Positions 16,324 through 25,403 of a DNA stretch of 41,359 nucleotides are shown here, one piece after another. A model generated the notes under the pieces. That model was not told where the DNA came from. It worked only from the letters and a program-made list of their open reading frames with translations, and did no database searches. Positions within the stretch are counted from its first letter, which is position 1. The number at the start of each line of letters is the position of its first letter. Position numbers and translations under genes: made by a program. Location of the stretch: assembly GCA_025800395.1 (NCBI GenBank), contig JAOXRU010000078.1, positions 1-41,359 on the forward strand, read 5' to 3'. Origin of the DNA: Flavobacteriaceae bacterium. GTDB taxonomy: Bacteria > Bacteroidota > Bacteroidia > Flavobacteriales > Flavobacteriaceae.

Positions 16324-17223
16324 TTATGGAAGATTGGCGTCGTCTTCAAATAGGGTATTGGCATAGGCACTTTGGTCGGTTGGTATATTCCAGTCTTTTA
16401 GTGTTTGACGTAATAATTGGTTTTGCTTTTTTATTTCCAAACCAAGATGGACCAATTGGTCGTTGTTGGTCAATTTATTGGGGTGTGTGCATTGATGTGC
16501 TCGATTCAAACTATACTGCCAATTTTGATAAAGCCGTTCCTGGTTGAATTCCGATTCAAGCGTGCGGAGATATATTTTGAGTTTTTGAAAGCTCAAATGT
16601 GAAATAATGATGTGTTTTCTTTTATTGCGGTAGGCTTGTTTTAGTTTTTCTTGAATATTTGGGTCTTCGATATCCTCCAAATTGCTGTTGGCATTGCTTT
16701 TTATTATTTGATCTTGCTTTAATTTAAAATAAAAATCTTCTTGTAATTGACGGAGCATATGGCTCAACACTATAGTAGTTTCTTCTTTGCGGAGCGGAAA
16801 ATTTGTGGCTTCCCTTTGTAGTAGGAGAAGTCGATTTTCAATTTCTTCGCCAGCCGATAATAATTCGGATCTAGGATGGTATGCTTCGATTTTTTGCAAT
16901 AAGCCTTCAAAAGCCATGCTTATATCGTCGGCTTCATAAAACCTCAGGGTAAAGTGTTGATTGATGTATTGGTAAATGGGTTTTATTTGTCGGTATATGG
17001 AAGCAGCAGTTTCTACATTTGAACGGATATGATCTATTCGAATGACTTCCTTGTTGTTTTGTATATACGCCAAGCAGGTTGCTATATCGTTTTGAAACTG
17101 GGCGTTGAAATCTTTTTTTCCGTATGCGATGTCTTGCAAACTTGCAACAGATTTGCATTGCCATAAACTAGGCAACAACAAAAACAATAAATAGATGAGA
17201 TATTTGTTTGATATTTGGGACAT
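16324..17223 (-). CDS. Hypothetical lipoprotein, helical
   Basis: A 299-residue protein I do not recognise. The N terminus is a signal-like segment (about 5-20) followed by LWQCKS, a poor lipobox with Cys23, so it may be a lipoprotein. The rest is rich in Gln, Glu, Leu and Arg with no Gly-rich motif and looks almost wholly alpha-helical (for example about 120-150 and 175-230). There is no catalytic motif. It is transcribed alone, divergent from folE; 156 bases separate its stop from the lolD-like start. The coding sequence is open and long enough to be real. Confidence 0.65.
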   Translation of the reverse strand: MSQISNKYLIYLLFLLLPSLWQCKSVASLQDIAYGKKDFNAQFQNDIATCLAYIQNNKEVIRIDHIRSNVETAASIYRQIKPIYQYINQHFTLRFYEADDISMAFEGLLQKIEAYHPRSELLSAGEEIENRLLLLQREATNFPLRKEETTIVLSHMLRQLQEDFYFKLKQDQIIKSNANSNLEDIEDPNIQEKLKQAYRNKRKHIIISHLSFQKLKIYLRTLESEFNQERLYQNWQYSLNRAHQCTHPNKLTNNDQLVHLGLEIKKQNQLLRQTLKDWNIPTDQSAYANTLFEDDANLP

Positions 17224-17418
17224 GATCCTTTAATTTGAAAAGGAGTTTTAAATTTAAATTTTCTTTATTGTATTTACAATTTTTTGTGGTAAAAACGCTT
17301 AATCTATATGTGTGGGTACGCCATATTGATGTTCGATGTTTAAGAGATTTACAAATAGAGGGAATTAATTTTAGGGCTTGCCCCAAAAAATAAGTATATT
17401 GAGAAACAAAAACATAGC

Positions 17419-18015
17419 ATGTCATATAAGTTTTTTGAAGAATATCACATACAGGCACAGGAGCTCATCAAGGCGAGTTATAGTAATATATTAGAAGATC
17501 TTGGTGAGGATATTGATAGGGAGGGCTTGAAAAAGACTCCAGAGAGAGCCTCCAAAGCAATGCAATTTCTTACTCAGGGCTATCACCAAGATCCTGTTGC
17601 TATTTTGAAAGGTGCCATGTTTAAAGAATCTTATCACGATATGGTAGTCATAAAAGATATAGAATTGTATTCTTTGTGTGAGCACCATATATTGCCTTTT
17701 TTTGGCAAGGCACATATTGCCTACATTCCCAATGGCTATATAGTTGGCTTGAGTAAAATTCCTCGGGTAGTGGATGTATTTGCTAGACGTTTGCAAGTGC
17801 AAGAACGTTTGACACACGACATACTAGAGTGTATATATGATACGTTGAAACCTTTGGGGGTGGCGGTGGTTATTGAGGCGTCACATATGTGTATGATGAT
17901 GCGTGGCGTTCAGAAACAAAATTCAGTAACAACTACTTCTGGATTTAGAGGGCAATTTGAAAAACAAGAGACACGAAACGAATTTCTGAAGCTAATCGCT
18001 ACAGACCTGTCATAA
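17419..18015 (+). CDS. folE: GTP cyclohydrolase I
   Basis: A 198-residue FolE that converts GTP to 7,8-dihydroneopterin triphosphate, the first step of tetrahydrofolate synthesis. Zinc ligands C87 and H90 (SLCEHH) and C158 (HMCMMMRG) are present, with catalytic H89 and H156. The GLSKIPR segment (110-116) and the Q-N-S-V-T-T-T-S segment near the C terminus are typical. Length fits the homodecameric enzyme. It is divergent from the hypothetical lipoprotein and followed by an AT-rich inverted repeat and a small membrane protein gene. Confidence 0.95.
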   Translation: MSYKFFEEYHIQAQELIKASYSNILEDLGEDIDREGLKKTPERASKAMQFLTQGYHQDPVAILKGAMFKESYHDMVVIKDIELYSLCEHHILPFFGKAHIAYIPNGYIVGLSKIPRVVDVFARRLQVQERLTHDILECIYDTLKPLGVAVVIEASHMCMMMRGVQKQNSVTTTSGFRGQFEKQETRNEFLKLIATDLS

Positions 18016-18016
18016 A

Positions 18017-18046
18017 CAAATAAAATGAATTTTGGCATTTTATTTG
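18017..18046 (+). terminator. AT-rich inverted repeat after folE (terminator or operator)
   Basis: A perfect 11-base inverted repeat (18017-18027 with 18036-18046) with an 8-base loop starts one base after the folE stop. The stem is nearly all A/T apart from its two end pairs, so a weak terminator is possible. It could equally be an operator for the gene at 18077. Confidence 0.4.
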
Positions 18047-18076
18047 CATATAGTTTTATAATATTAACATGTATCT

Positions 18077-18376
18077 ATGTCTGAAAACAACAAAAAATAC
18101 CAAAAGCTATTTTTTAGCATATTATTGGATGGAGTAGGGTATTTGTCTTTTTTGGTTCCGGCCTTGGGAGAGACATCTGATATCATATGGGCTCCCATTT
18201 CTGCCTATTTGATGACCCGCATGTATAAGGGAATGACGGGTAAAATTGCAGGGGCGGTTACCTTTTTAGAGGAGATAGCCTTTTTTACAGATTTCATACC
18301 AACATTTACCCTTACTTGGATTTACGAGTTTTTGGTAGCGCCCAAAGCTAAAAAACTTCCTGTGGTGGAAAAATGA
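18077..18376 (+). CDS. Small conserved membrane protein
   Basis: A 99-residue protein with hydrophobic segments at about 10-28, 34-48 and 72-88 and a basic C-terminal end (APKAKKLPVVEK). The motif ILLDGVGYLSFLVPALGE at the start resembles short uncharacterised Bacteroidota membrane proteins. There is no functional motif. It lies 61 bases after folE on the same strand and may share its transcript if the inverted repeat between them does not terminate. Confidence 0.72.
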   Translation: MSENNKKYQKLFFSILLDGVGYLSFLVPALGETSDIIWAPISAYLMTRMYKGMTGKIAGAVTFLEEIAFFTDFIPTFTLTWIYEFLVAPKAKKLPVVEK

Positions 18377-18387
18377 AAACCGTCTTC

Positions 18388-18427
18388 CTACTTTTTAGCT
18401 GGTTTTTTCTTTTCTAATAAAAAGTAG
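18388..18427. terminator. Inverted repeat between convergent genes (candidate two-way terminator)
   Basis: A perfect 10-base inverted repeat (18388-18397 with 18418-18427) with a 20-base T-rich loop lies between the convergent genes ending at 18376 and 18479. The stem is AT-rich and the loop long, so it is only a candidate. Confidence 0.4.
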
Positions 18428-18478
18428 CGAGTTTATAGTATGAGCTTAAAAGGATTTTAGTGTAATCCATTGGGGCTT

Positions 18479-18985
18479 TTATATTTTGATCCCCAATCGT
18501 TTCAACATTTTTTTTTCAAAACTGTAGAAAAATCGGTACTGACCAAAAAGCCAGCCTATAACAATGAGTAGTACTTGATATATGGGCAGGATAATGAATA
18601 TCCGAATGCACCAATACCAAAAGGAAGGGAGGGTTTCTGGATATATGCCAATCCAGTTCATGAGAGGAACTGCTAATTTTGCGGAAAGAGAACCAGTAAT
18701 AGCAAAGACTATGAAAATAGCGATCATTTCCCACCGATACTGGGTGACCCATTTGTTTTTTAATTTATCAAAACACCATAGAAAAAAACGCAATAACAAA
18801 AAATGAAAAGCTAGAGTAGTAAAGAGCAGCGCAAGCCAATAAGCTAGACCGCCATTTTGTTTAAAGAGTTTTAGTGCAAAAGCTGCCAATAGATAAGCGG
18901 ATGCCAAATTTCCGAAATAGCCTAATAAGGGAAAAATATATTGCCATTTTTTCTGTATATCCCAACGATTCTTAATGCTTTCCAT
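18479..18985 (-). CDS. DUF6787 family membrane protein
   Basis: A 168-residue protein with about four transmembrane helices. The C-terminal half (about 75-168) matches the DUF6787 pattern: FAITGSLSAKLAVP (about 93-106), a WYWCIRIFIILPIYQVLLI helix and the terminal FEKKMLKRLG. Databases sometimes call such proteins 'diacylglyceryl transferase', but no Lgt catalytic motif is seen. The N terminus carries a second copy of the amphipathic motif that opens the domain (KNRWDIQKKW at 5-14, KNKWVTQYRW at 76-85). A -7-like TATATTTG lies on the minus strand at 19013-19006. Confidence 0.78.
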   Translation of the reverse strand: MESIKNRWDIQKKWQYIFPLLGYFGNLASAYLLAAFALKLFKQNGGLAYWLALLFTTLAFHFLLLRFFLWCFDKLKNKWVTQYRWEMIAIFIVFAITGSLSAKLAVPLMNWIGIYPETLPSFWYWCIRIFIILPIYQVLLIVIGWLFGQYRFFYSFEKKMLKRLGIKI

Positions 18986-19034
18986 AGCGATGATGATCTA
19001 AATTACAAATATACTTTAAAAAAATGGAATCATT

Positions 19035-19511
19035 CTAAATACGAGGCAGGATGCCACTGAGTCTCTGATTGTATTTTCGTTGAAAGAATATAAAATAATT
19101 GTAAAGCTTATAGTTTACTTCATAGCCATAATCGGTATTCCAATTGTAATCGATCAATAGCTCATAAAGATTTTGATTAAATTGTGGATTACTTACCCTA
19201 TTGTTCCATGCTTGTACGTAGATACGATTTCTATTCTCTAAAAAGCTTTGGCTGTAAAAATTTCTAGGTCTTGCAATGGTAGAGAGCCAGAGGTCAAACC
19301 CCGGTTCTATGATGATAATATCATAAGTAGCTTCTTCGTTGGAGATGTGTATGGTGTCTCCTTCTTTTTGATCAAAGGTAGCTTGTTCTTTGGGGCTAAT
19401 CGGATCGAGCTTGTTTAGTTGATTGGCCGTGTTGTTTTTACTGCTACAGCTAAAGAGCAATGTCAAGCCTGCAAAAAATAAGATCCCCAAATAATTTAAA
19501 TTCCCCTTCAT
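19035..19511 (-). CDS. DUF6146 family lipoprotein
   Basis: A 158-residue protein. I chose the ATG at 19511 because it places a normal lipoprotein signal at the N terminus (MKGNLNYLGI, hydrophobic core, then LLFSC with the lipid-carrying Cys22); a longer reading would start inside the upstream terminator. The mature part holds the segment EPGFDLWLSTIARP and a C-terminal Tyr/Asn-rich stretch typical of DUF6146, a Flavobacteriia family of unknown function. It follows the DUF937 gene, from which it is separated by that terminator. Confidence 0.8.
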   Translation of the reverse strand: MKGNLNYLGILFFAGLTLLFSCSSKNNTANQLNKLDPISPKEQATFDQKEGDTIHISNEEATYDIIIIEPGFDLWLSTIARPRNFYSQSFLENRNRIYVQAWNNRVSNPQFNQNLYELLIDYNWNTDYGYEVNYKLYNYFIFFQRKYNQRLSGILPRI

Positions 19512-19521
19512 TTTTTTAAAG

Positions 19522-19554
19522 ATACAAAAAAAGTCGCTAAAAACTAGCGACTTT
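19522..19554 (-). terminator. Terminator of the DUF937 gene
   Basis: A perfect 10-bp stem (19530-19539 with 19545-19554) with a 5-base loop is followed on the minus strand by TTTTTTTG. It lies 24 bases after the DUF937 stop and just before the DUF6146 start. Confidence 0.85.
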
Positions 19555-19577
19555 AACATATGCGGATATTATCTATT

Positions 19578-20213
19578 TTATTTTCCAAACAAACCACCTA
19601 GTAGACCACCAATGCCTCCAGATTTTTGCTTGCCAGATCCACTTAGAACCATGCCAGCGATATCGTCCAATACGCTACCGTCGTTATCTCCATCGATAAG
19701 GGATTCTATAAGGCTTTGTTCTTTCTGTTGTCCGCCCATGAGTCCACCCAATAGGTCACCAATCCCATTCGAATTATTTACATTTTGATTGCGAGATTCT
19801 TTACCGAGGAAACCCATCAATATTGGGGCAGCAATTTTGAGAATATTACCAACCGAACCACTGTCCAAGCCAGATTTTTGACCGATAGCAGACTCCACGT
19901 TTGCTTGGTTACCGCCAAGCACATGTCCTAAGATACCTGCGCCATCATCCATAACGTTTTGGTCTACGCCGCCTTCAAAAAGCTCGCCTAGATTATCTAA
20001 TATACTTCCGTCATGCTTATTGGATAAAGCACCCATAAGACCAGAAGCTCCTTCCGAAGAGTTGGTATTGCGTTTCATTGCGCCCATCAATACCGGTAGC
20101 GCCATGCTCAAAACACTAGCGGTTTTATCTTGAGATTGTCCTGTTTGACCACTCACCCCGCTGATAATTTGCTTACCAAGATCGCTATTTAATAAGTCTA
20201 AAATTCCTGACAT
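19578..20213 (-). CDS. DUF937 domain-containing protein
   Basis: A 211-residue Gly/Ser/Asn-rich protein starting MSGILDLLNSDLG at the ATG at 20213. That start is preferred because the residues before it are out of keeping with the family. Two DUF937-type units are seen: VLSMALPVLMGAMKRN at about 35-50 and ILKIAAPILMGFLGK at about 124-138. Each is followed by a Gly-rich helix segment (GILGHVLGG, IGDLLGGLMGG, IGGLLGGLFGK), with an acidic DGDNDGSVLDDI segment between. The fold resembles YidB-type proteins; the function is unknown. It has its own terminator. Confidence 0.85.
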   Translation of the reverse strand: MSGILDLLNSDLGKQIISGVSGQTGQSQDKTASVLSMALPVLMGAMKRNTNSSEGASGLMGALSNKHDGSILDNLGELFEGGVDQNVMDDGAGILGHVLGGNQANVESAIGQKSGLDSGSVGNILKIAAPILMGFLGKESRNQNVNNSNGIGDLLGGLMGGQQKEQSLIESLIDGDNDGSVLDDIAGMVLSGSGKQKSGGIGGLLGGLFGK

Positions 20214-20317
20214 ATTTTTAATGATTTTTAAGTTAATGATTTTCAAGTTACAAAAAAGTACGATAGCTTTGGTATCGGGCTTGTTAAATTTGAAATAATC
20301 GATAAAAAGTGTGGTTT

Positions 20318-21268
20318 TTACTTTAAAATGTCGATTATCTGTGCAGCTAATTCTACACCAATTCTATCTTGAGCTTCCATGGTTGCAGCTCCAATATGTG
20401 GGGATAGGGATACTTTTTGGTTCATCAAAACTTGTATAGCGGGTTTTGGTTCGTCTTCAAAAGTATCCAATCCTGCAAAGGCTATCTGGTTGGATTCTAG
20501 TGCTTCCAGCAAAGCTACTTCGTCTATTACACCGCCTCTAGCGGCATTAATAATAGCAGCTCCTTTTTGCATCATATCTAATTCGGATTTTCCGATGATA
20601 TATTCCTTTTGAGCAGGAACATGTAGGGTAAGAAAATCGGCTTGTTTGAGGACAGCTTCTTTGGGGATAGTCACTAAGGGGAAGTTGACTTTTTGTCCAT
20701 CAAAAAATTCTAATTCCAAATCTATTTTTTCTATAAATGGATCGAAAGCGACCACTTTCATACCGATACCGATAGCGATTCGGGCAACTGCTTGGCCTAT
20801 TCTACCAATTCCAATGATCCCTAGTGTTTTACCTCTTAGTTCTTTTCCTTTAGCGTATGCTTTTTTCAAATCCTTAAAACGAGAATCTCCTTCTAAAGGC
20901 ATATTTTTATTGGCATCAAATAAAAAGCGTACACCACCATATAAGTGTGCAAAAACCAATTCAGCTACCGACTCTGAGGAGGCAGCAGGTGTGTTAATTA
21001 CTGCGAGACCTTTATCTTTGGCATATTGAACATCTATATTGTCCATTCCTACACCACCGCGTCCTATAATTTTGAGCTTGGGGCAAGAGTCAATAATGTC
21101 TTTTCGGATTTTGGTTGCCGATCGTACCAATACAACACTGATGTCATGCTCGTTGATGAAGTTTGAGAGTTGTTCTTGGGCTACTTTGGTGGTGATTACC
21201 TCAAAGCCAGATTTTTCTAGTGCATCGATCCCGCTTTTGGAGATGCCATCATTTGCTAATACTTTCAT
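20318..21268 (-). CDS. serA: D-3-phosphoglycerate dehydrogenase (D-2-hydroxyacid dehydrogenase family)
   Basis: A 316-residue NAD-dependent dehydrogenase. The cofactor motif GIGRIGQAVA lies at 153-162 and the catalytic residues are R244 (NAARGG), E273 (DTFEDEP) and H291 (SPHIGAA). It oxidises 3-phosphoglycerate to 3-phosphohydroxypyruvate, the first step of serine synthesis. The assignment from the wider family to SerA rests on the GRGGVGMDNID segment and on serC lying 5 bases upstream. There is no C-terminal ACT domain, so it is the short form without the usual serine-feedback module. Confidence 0.92.
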   Translation of the reverse strand: MKVLANDGISKSGIDALEKSGFEVITTKVAQEQLSNFINEHDISVVLVRSATKIRKDIIDSCPKLKIIGRGGVGMDNIDVQYAKDKGLAVINTPAASSESVAELVFAHLYGGVRFLFDANKNMPLEGDSRFKDLKKAYAKGKELRGKTLGIIGIGRIGQAVARIAIGIGMKVVAFDPFIEKIDLELEFFDGQKVNFPLVTIPKEAVLKQADFLTLHVPAQKEYIIGKSELDMMQKGAAIINAARGGVIDEVALLEALESNQIAFAGLDTFEDEPKPAIQVLMNQKVSLSPHIGAATMEAQDRIGVELAAQIIDILK

Positions 21269-21273
21269 TTTCT

Positions 21274-22338
21274 TTATGCTTTTCGTTCCAATTCACTCAT
21301 TATATCTACCAAAGTACCCACGCTTTCCAGGCTAAGGGCGTTATACATAGAAGCGCGATAGCCACCAACGGATCTGTGGCCGTTCAATCCATTGATACCC
21401 GCCTCTTTCCACATTGTGTCAAAGCTATCTTTTAGCTCTGGCTTGTTGAGCGTGAATGTGGCGTTCATATTGCTTCGATCCGCTTTATTGGCAAATCCAT
21501 CAAACAATGGGTTTAACTCTATTTCAGAATACAACAATTGCGCTTTCTTGTCATTGATCTCTTCGATAGCTGCAATCCCTCCTTTGTTTTTTAACCACTC
21601 CAGGGTTAGCATAGAAGTGAATACTGCAAAAACTGGAGGAGTATTGAACATGCTGTCTTTTGCAATTTGCGTTTGGTAATCTAGCATCGAAGGAATAGTA
21701 CGACTCATCTTGCCGAGAATTTCTTCTTTTACAACAACCAAAGTAGTACCTGCAGGTCCCATGTTTTTTTGTGCACCCGCATATATCAAATCAAATTTAG
21801 AGAAATCGAGTACCCTTGAAAAAATATCACTACTCATATCACAGACCATAGGGATATCTGTGCTAGGAAATTCTTTTATTTGGGTTCCAAAAATAGTATT
21901 ATTGGAGGTGCAGTGAAAATAATCTGCGTCCTTTGGTATTTGATATGCTTTTGGGATATAATTAAATCCTTTATCTTTTGAACTAGCAACTTCTACTACT
22001 TCGCCAAGAATTTTAGCTTCTTTTAGTGCTTTGCTGCTCCATGTACCCGTATTGAGATACGCTGCTTTGTTTTCTAATAGATTGTAGGCAACACGCAAAA
22101 ACTCGGTACTTGCTCCTCCTTGAAGAAAAAGGGTTTGATATCCTTGATTTTCGAGTCCCAATAATTCTAAAGCTAGAGCTCGAGCGCGTTCCATTACTGC
22201 AACAAATTCTGAGCTGCGATGGGAAATTTCAATAAGTGACAAGCCAGAATTGTTAAAATTTAAAACTGCCTCTGCTGCTTCTTGCATCACTTCCTGAGGT
22301 AAGATGCATGGACCTGCGCTAAAATTGTGCTTTTTCAT
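21274..22338 (-). CDS. serC: Phosphoserine aminotransferase
   Basis: A 354-residue class V PLP aminotransferase with the SerC N terminus (HNFSAGPCILP), the GGASTEF cofactor segment (74-80) and Schiff-base lysine K191 in AGAQKNMGPAG. The GHRSVGGYRASMYNA motif near the C terminus is diagnostic. It converts 3-phosphohydroxypyruvate and glutamate to phosphoserine and 2-oxoglutarate. It is first in the serC-serA operon (5-base gap). Confidence 0.96.
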   Translation of the reverse strand: MKKHNFSAGPCILPQEVMQEAAEAVLNFNNSGLSLIEISHRSSEFVAVMERARALALELLGLENQGYQTLFLQGGASTEFLRVAYNLLENKAAYLNTGTWSSKALKEAKILGEVVEVASSKDKGFNYIPKAYQIPKDADYFHCTSNNTIFGTQIKEFPSTDIPMVCDMSSDIFSRVLDFSKFDLIYAGAQKNMGPAGTTLVVVKEEILGKMSRTIPSMLDYQTQIAKDSMFNTPPVFAVFTSMLTLEWLKNKGGIAAIEEINDKKAQLLYSEIELNPLFDGFANKADRSNMNATFTLNKPELKDSFDTMWKEAGINGLNGHRSVGGYRASMYNALSLESVGTLVDIMSELERKA

Positions 22339-22429
22339 TTCTATAATCTTTTAGGCGTTGCTAATAAATAAGAAAACAAATATCGGTAAAGCTACGCATA
22401 ATTGCTTTATAAATATGCTAATTTTAAAG

Positions 22430-23482
22430 TCAAATTTTTAATAAAAATGCAACGGTATCTACTCCATCTGCATAATCCATGAGTTGGGGTTGTTGGGTTT
22501 GTCCAAAAGCAACGCGTTTTGTAGTCATAGATTTTTGCACAATGCATTGTATTTCTGCTTCTTGAGATCTTAGTCTGTCTTCTAATTGGGGGAGGTTCTG
22601 ATAGGTTTCATAAAAAACAGTAGCAATGGGAGAGCCAAATGAGGATTCTTCTTTAACCATCAAAAAACCATTGTCCAAAAAGTTGAATTCGCTCATGAGA
22701 TAAACAGCCTTATTATAATCGTAATTATTGGTGTATTTTTCCATCTTTAAAACGTCTTGATGTGGCGCCAAAATGGCACGATAAAAATTGTCGAAGTTAT
22801 AATCTTTAGGAACATACAGTTTGGAAACACTACGGCAGCCCAATCCGAAATAGGTAAATATATCCTTTCCCAATGCTTGTAGCTCTTCTTTGCTTTCCGT
22901 CCCGTCTATAATGGCTACCGAGTTGCGGTTTTTACGGATGATATTGGGTTTGTTTGCAAAATATTGTTCGAAATATCGCGCAGTATTGTTGCTTCCTGTG
23001 GCGATCACCGCATCAAAATGCTTGCCGTGTTCTTTGCTGAAACTTACATATGTCTTCCATTTAGGCTCTATTTCTACCAAACGATCAAACAAGAAGGGCA
23101 ATAAGATTCCGTCGGAGGAGGAGAGTTTAACCACGGCATGGTGTCCGGTTATAAGTACGGAAAGCAAATCGTGCATTCCCACCAAGGGAATGTTGCCAGC
23201 CATTATGATTAGTACTTTTTTTGGGCTTTGAATACGATCCATCTTATAATGCTCGGACCACCTTTGTAGCTTGTCTTTTTGCAACAACTTGGCCCAAGAG
23301 CGCAAAGCAATATATACCTGTTGCTTGGTAAACCAGCCATTTTTTGACTCGGCAAGTTGTAAACAAGCATTCCAAGAAGAATAATCTGATTCTTTGTGCG
23401 TTGTACTTTTAGAATGGTCTAAGAAATTGTTTATAGCCACTCCGAGATTAGAAAAGGAAATTATTCTGTCTTCTATCGTCAT
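22430..23482 (-). CDS. Acyl-CoA reductase (LuxC-like)
   Basis: A 350-residue protein of the LuxC / acyl-CoA reductase family with an aldehyde-dehydrogenase-like fold. Features: IIMAGNIPLVGMHDLL (about 92-107), VIATGSNNTARYFEQYF (about 159-175) and the nucleophile C216 in FGLGCRSVSK. Relatives reduce acyl-CoA or acyl-protein to the aldehyde with NADPH. The Bacteroidota members are conserved but their substrate is not known; no luxABDE genes are nearby, so luminescence is not implied. It is divergent from the ferredoxin gene across a 64-base spacer, an arrangement I recall as common in Flavobacteriia. Confidence 0.87.
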   Translation of the reverse strand: MTIEDRIISFSNLGVAINNFLDHSKSTTHKESDYSSWNACLQLAESKNGWFTKQQVYIALRSWAKLLQKDKLQRWSEHYKMDRIQSPKKVLIIMAGNIPLVGMHDLLSVLITGHHAVVKLSSSDGILLPFLFDRLVEIEPKWKTYVSFSKEHGKHFDAVIATGSNNTARYFEQYFANKPNIIRKNRNSVAIIDGTESKEELQALGKDIFTYFGLGCRSVSKLYVPKDYNFDNFYRAILAPHQDVLKMEKYTNNYDYNKAVYLMSEFNFLDNGFLMVKEESSFGSPIATVFYETYQNLPQLEDRLRSQEAEIQCIVQKSMTTKRVAFGQTQQPQLMDYADGVDTVAFLLKI

Positions 23483-23487
23483 TTATG

Positions 23488-23518
23488 TTGGTTTTAAATA
23501 AAATTGGTCATAATTTTG
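23488..23518 (+). promoter_or_regulatory. Promoter of the ferredoxin gene
   Basis: TTGG at 23488-23491, a 19-base spacer and TAATTTTG at 23511-23518 fit the Bacteroidota consensus, 28 bases before the ATG at 23547. Confidence 0.65.
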
Positions 23519-23546
23519 TACAAATTTATTGAATTAAAGAATTACT

Positions 23547-23897
23547 ATGGCAATTATTATAACTGACGAATGTATTAATTGTGGGGCTTGTGAGCCAGAA
23601 TGTCCCAATACGGCCATTTACGAAGGTGCAGAAGAATGGCGATATAGTGATGGTACAAATCTAAGTGGATCTGTTGTATTACCAAATGGTAAACAAGCAG
23701 ATGCGGATGCAGTGCAGGACCCGATATCTGACGAATTGTACTATATTGTTCCAGACAAGTGTACCGAATGTAAAGGATTTCATGAAGAGCCGCAATGTGC
23801 TGCAGTTTGTCCTGTAGATTGTTGTGTGCCAGATGATGACGTGGTGGAGAGCGAAGAAGAATTGCTTGCCAAACAAGGATTTATGCATCCTCAATAA
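23547..23897 (+). CDS. 2[4Fe-4S] ferredoxin with enlarged middle loop
   Basis: A 116-residue low-potential ferredoxin. The first cluster motif is C9-x2-C12-x2-C15-x3-C19-P and the second C72-x2-C75-x8-C84-x3-C88-P; the eight-residue insert in the second motif is the Allochromatium (Alvin) type. About 50 residues separate the two motifs, far more than in clostridial ferredoxins. Cys92 and Cys93 are additional. The C terminus is acidic. It is divergent from an acyl-CoA reductase gene and is transcribed alone, with its own promoter and terminator. The partner enzyme is unknown. Confidence 0.92.
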   Translation: MAIIITDECINCGACEPECPNTAIYEGAEEWRYSDGTNLSGSVVLPNGKQADADAVQDPISDELYYIVPDKCTECKGFHEEPQCAAVCPVDCCVPDDDVVESEEELLAKQGFMHPQ

Positions 23898-23916
23898 AGA
23901 GGTAGATGCGATAAAG

Positions 23917-23953
23917 AAAAACCATTTGGAATCCTGCTTTAAATGGTTTTTTT
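23917..23953 (+). terminator. Terminator of the ferredoxin gene
   Basis: An 11-bp stem (23917-23927 with 23941-23951) with a 13-base loop ends in a T run, 20 bases after the ferredoxin stop. Confidence 0.7.
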
Positions 23954-24085
23954 GTTTTAAAAAAAATAAAGTGGAAACAAGAGAAGTCTCCTATTGTCTT
24001 GTGAAATCATTTTCCACGATGGAAAAGCCCATAGTCCTTAATAGTTTGTTATCTTTGCCCGATTTTAATTTTTAAAAGAACTAGC

Positions 24086-25177
24086 GTGAAAGCAGGAATC
24101 GTAGGATTGCCCAATGTAGGAAAATCGACTTTGTTTAATTGTTTGTCGAATGCCAAGGCACAGAGTGCCAATTTTCCATTTTGTACTATAGAGCCCAATT
24201 TAGGGGTGGTAAATGTGCCAGATCGAAGACTAGAGATTTTGGAAGAATTAGTAAACCCCCAAAAGGTGATGCCAGCTACAGTAGAGATCGTAGATATTGC
24301 TGGTTTGGTTCGTGGTGCTAGTAAGGGAGAAGGTTTGGGGAACCAATTTCTTGGAAATATAAGAGAATGTCATGCAATTATTCATGTTTTACGATGTTTT
24401 GATAACGACAATATCACGCACGTAGACAATTCTATAGATCCTATTAGAGATAAAGAAACTATAGATATAGAATTGCAATTAAAAGACTTAGATACAGTAG
24501 AAGTTCGTTTAGAAAAAGTAAAACGAGCTGCTAGAACAGGAAATAAAGAAGCGCAGAAGGAAGAGGCTGTTTTAACCAAATTTAAAGAAGCCTTAGAAGT
24601 TGGAGTTTCTGCTAGAGCGGTTGAAGTCAACGAAGATGAAGCGGAATTGATGAAAGGGTTTCAATTGCTTACAGCAAAACCAATATTATATGTTTGCAAT
24701 GTGGACGAAGCTTCAGCCAAAGATGGAAACGCCTATGTAGATAGGGTAAAAGAAGCGGTTAAAGAGGAGAGTGCGGAGGTTTTAGTTTTAGCGGTTGCTA
24801 CAGAGTCTGATATAGCAGAATTGGAGGATTACGAAGAAAAACAAATCTTTTTAGAAGATCTTGGCTTGGAAGAGCCTGGTGCTTCTCGTTTAATAAGAGC
24901 GGCTTATAAATTATTAAATCTGCAAACCTATTTTACCGCTGGGGAAAAGGAAGTACGTGCATGGACCATTCATATTGGAAATACTGCTCCACAAGCAGCT
25001 GGCGTAATTCATACCGATTTTGAAAAAGGATTTATACGTGCAGAAGTAATTTCTTTTGAGGATTACGAGAGTTTTGGGAGTGAAGCGAAAGTGAAAGAGG
25101 CTGGAAAAATGCGCGTAGAAGGTAAAGACTATATTGTGAAAGATGGAGATGTGATGCATTTTCGTTTTAATGTATAA
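24086..25177 (+). CDS. ychF: Redox-regulated ribosome-associated ATPase YchF (OLA1 type)
   Basis: A 363-residue Obg-family P-loop protein. The G1 motif GLPNVGKST is at 7-15 and the G3 motif DIAGLV at 70-75. The G4 motif is NVDE instead of NKxD, which is why YchF prefers ATP over GTP. A coiled-coil insert (about 130-190) and a C-terminal TGS domain (about 278-363, with [10 protein letters not shown]) complete the family layout. The start is a GTG at 24086, as the family N terminus [10 protein letters not shown] begins there. The -7-like element TATCTTTG at 24050-24057 lies upstream, without a clear -33 partner. Confidence 0.95.
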   Translation: MKAGIVGLPNVGKSTLFNCLSNAKAQSANFPFCTIEPNLGVVNVPDRRLEILEELVNPQKVMPATVEIVDIAGLVRGASKGEGLGNQFLGNIRECHAIIHVLRCFDNDNITHVDNSIDPIRDKETIDIELQLKDLDTVEVRLEKVKRAARTGNKEAQKEEAVLTKFKEALEVGVSARAVEVNEDEAELMKGFQLLTAKPILYVCNVDEASAKDGNAYVDRVKEAVKEESAEVLVLAVATESDIAELEDYEEKQIFLEDLGLEEPGASRLIRAAYKLLNLQTYFTAGEKEVRAWTIHIGNTAPQAAGVIHTDFEKGFIRAEVISFEDYESFGSEAKVKEAGKMRVEGKDYIVKDGDVMHFRFNV

Positions 25178-25225
25178 CTTCATATTGGCAATACTATTGC
25201 CATCGATTACAACGTATAAACTATT

Positions 25226-25254
25226 AAAACCTTGGACTATTGGTTCGGGGTTTT
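25226..25254 (+). terminator. Candidate terminator after ychF
   Basis: An 8-bp stem with two G-T pairs (25226-25233 with 25247-25254) and a 13-base loop leads into TCTTTTTTG. It lies 48 bases after the ychF stop. The rest of the 25178-25403 spacer shows no gene. Confidence 0.5.
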
Positions 25255-25403
25255 TCTTTTTTGCCATACTGTAGTTGCCAGACGATACTGAGGGATCCTG
25301 TTTTAAAAATCTACTGCAAGCGCTTAGATGTGATTTTATTTGGGGGTCGTAATTTTGGACAAAAAAAAAGAGCCAATCGTGTGGAAGGTATTAGATTTGT
25401 TAT

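Noticed and set aside
22430..23482. A bioluminescence (lux) locus, given the LuxC-like reductase
   Set aside because: No luciferase or other lux genes are present; homologues are common in non-luminous Bacteroidota.
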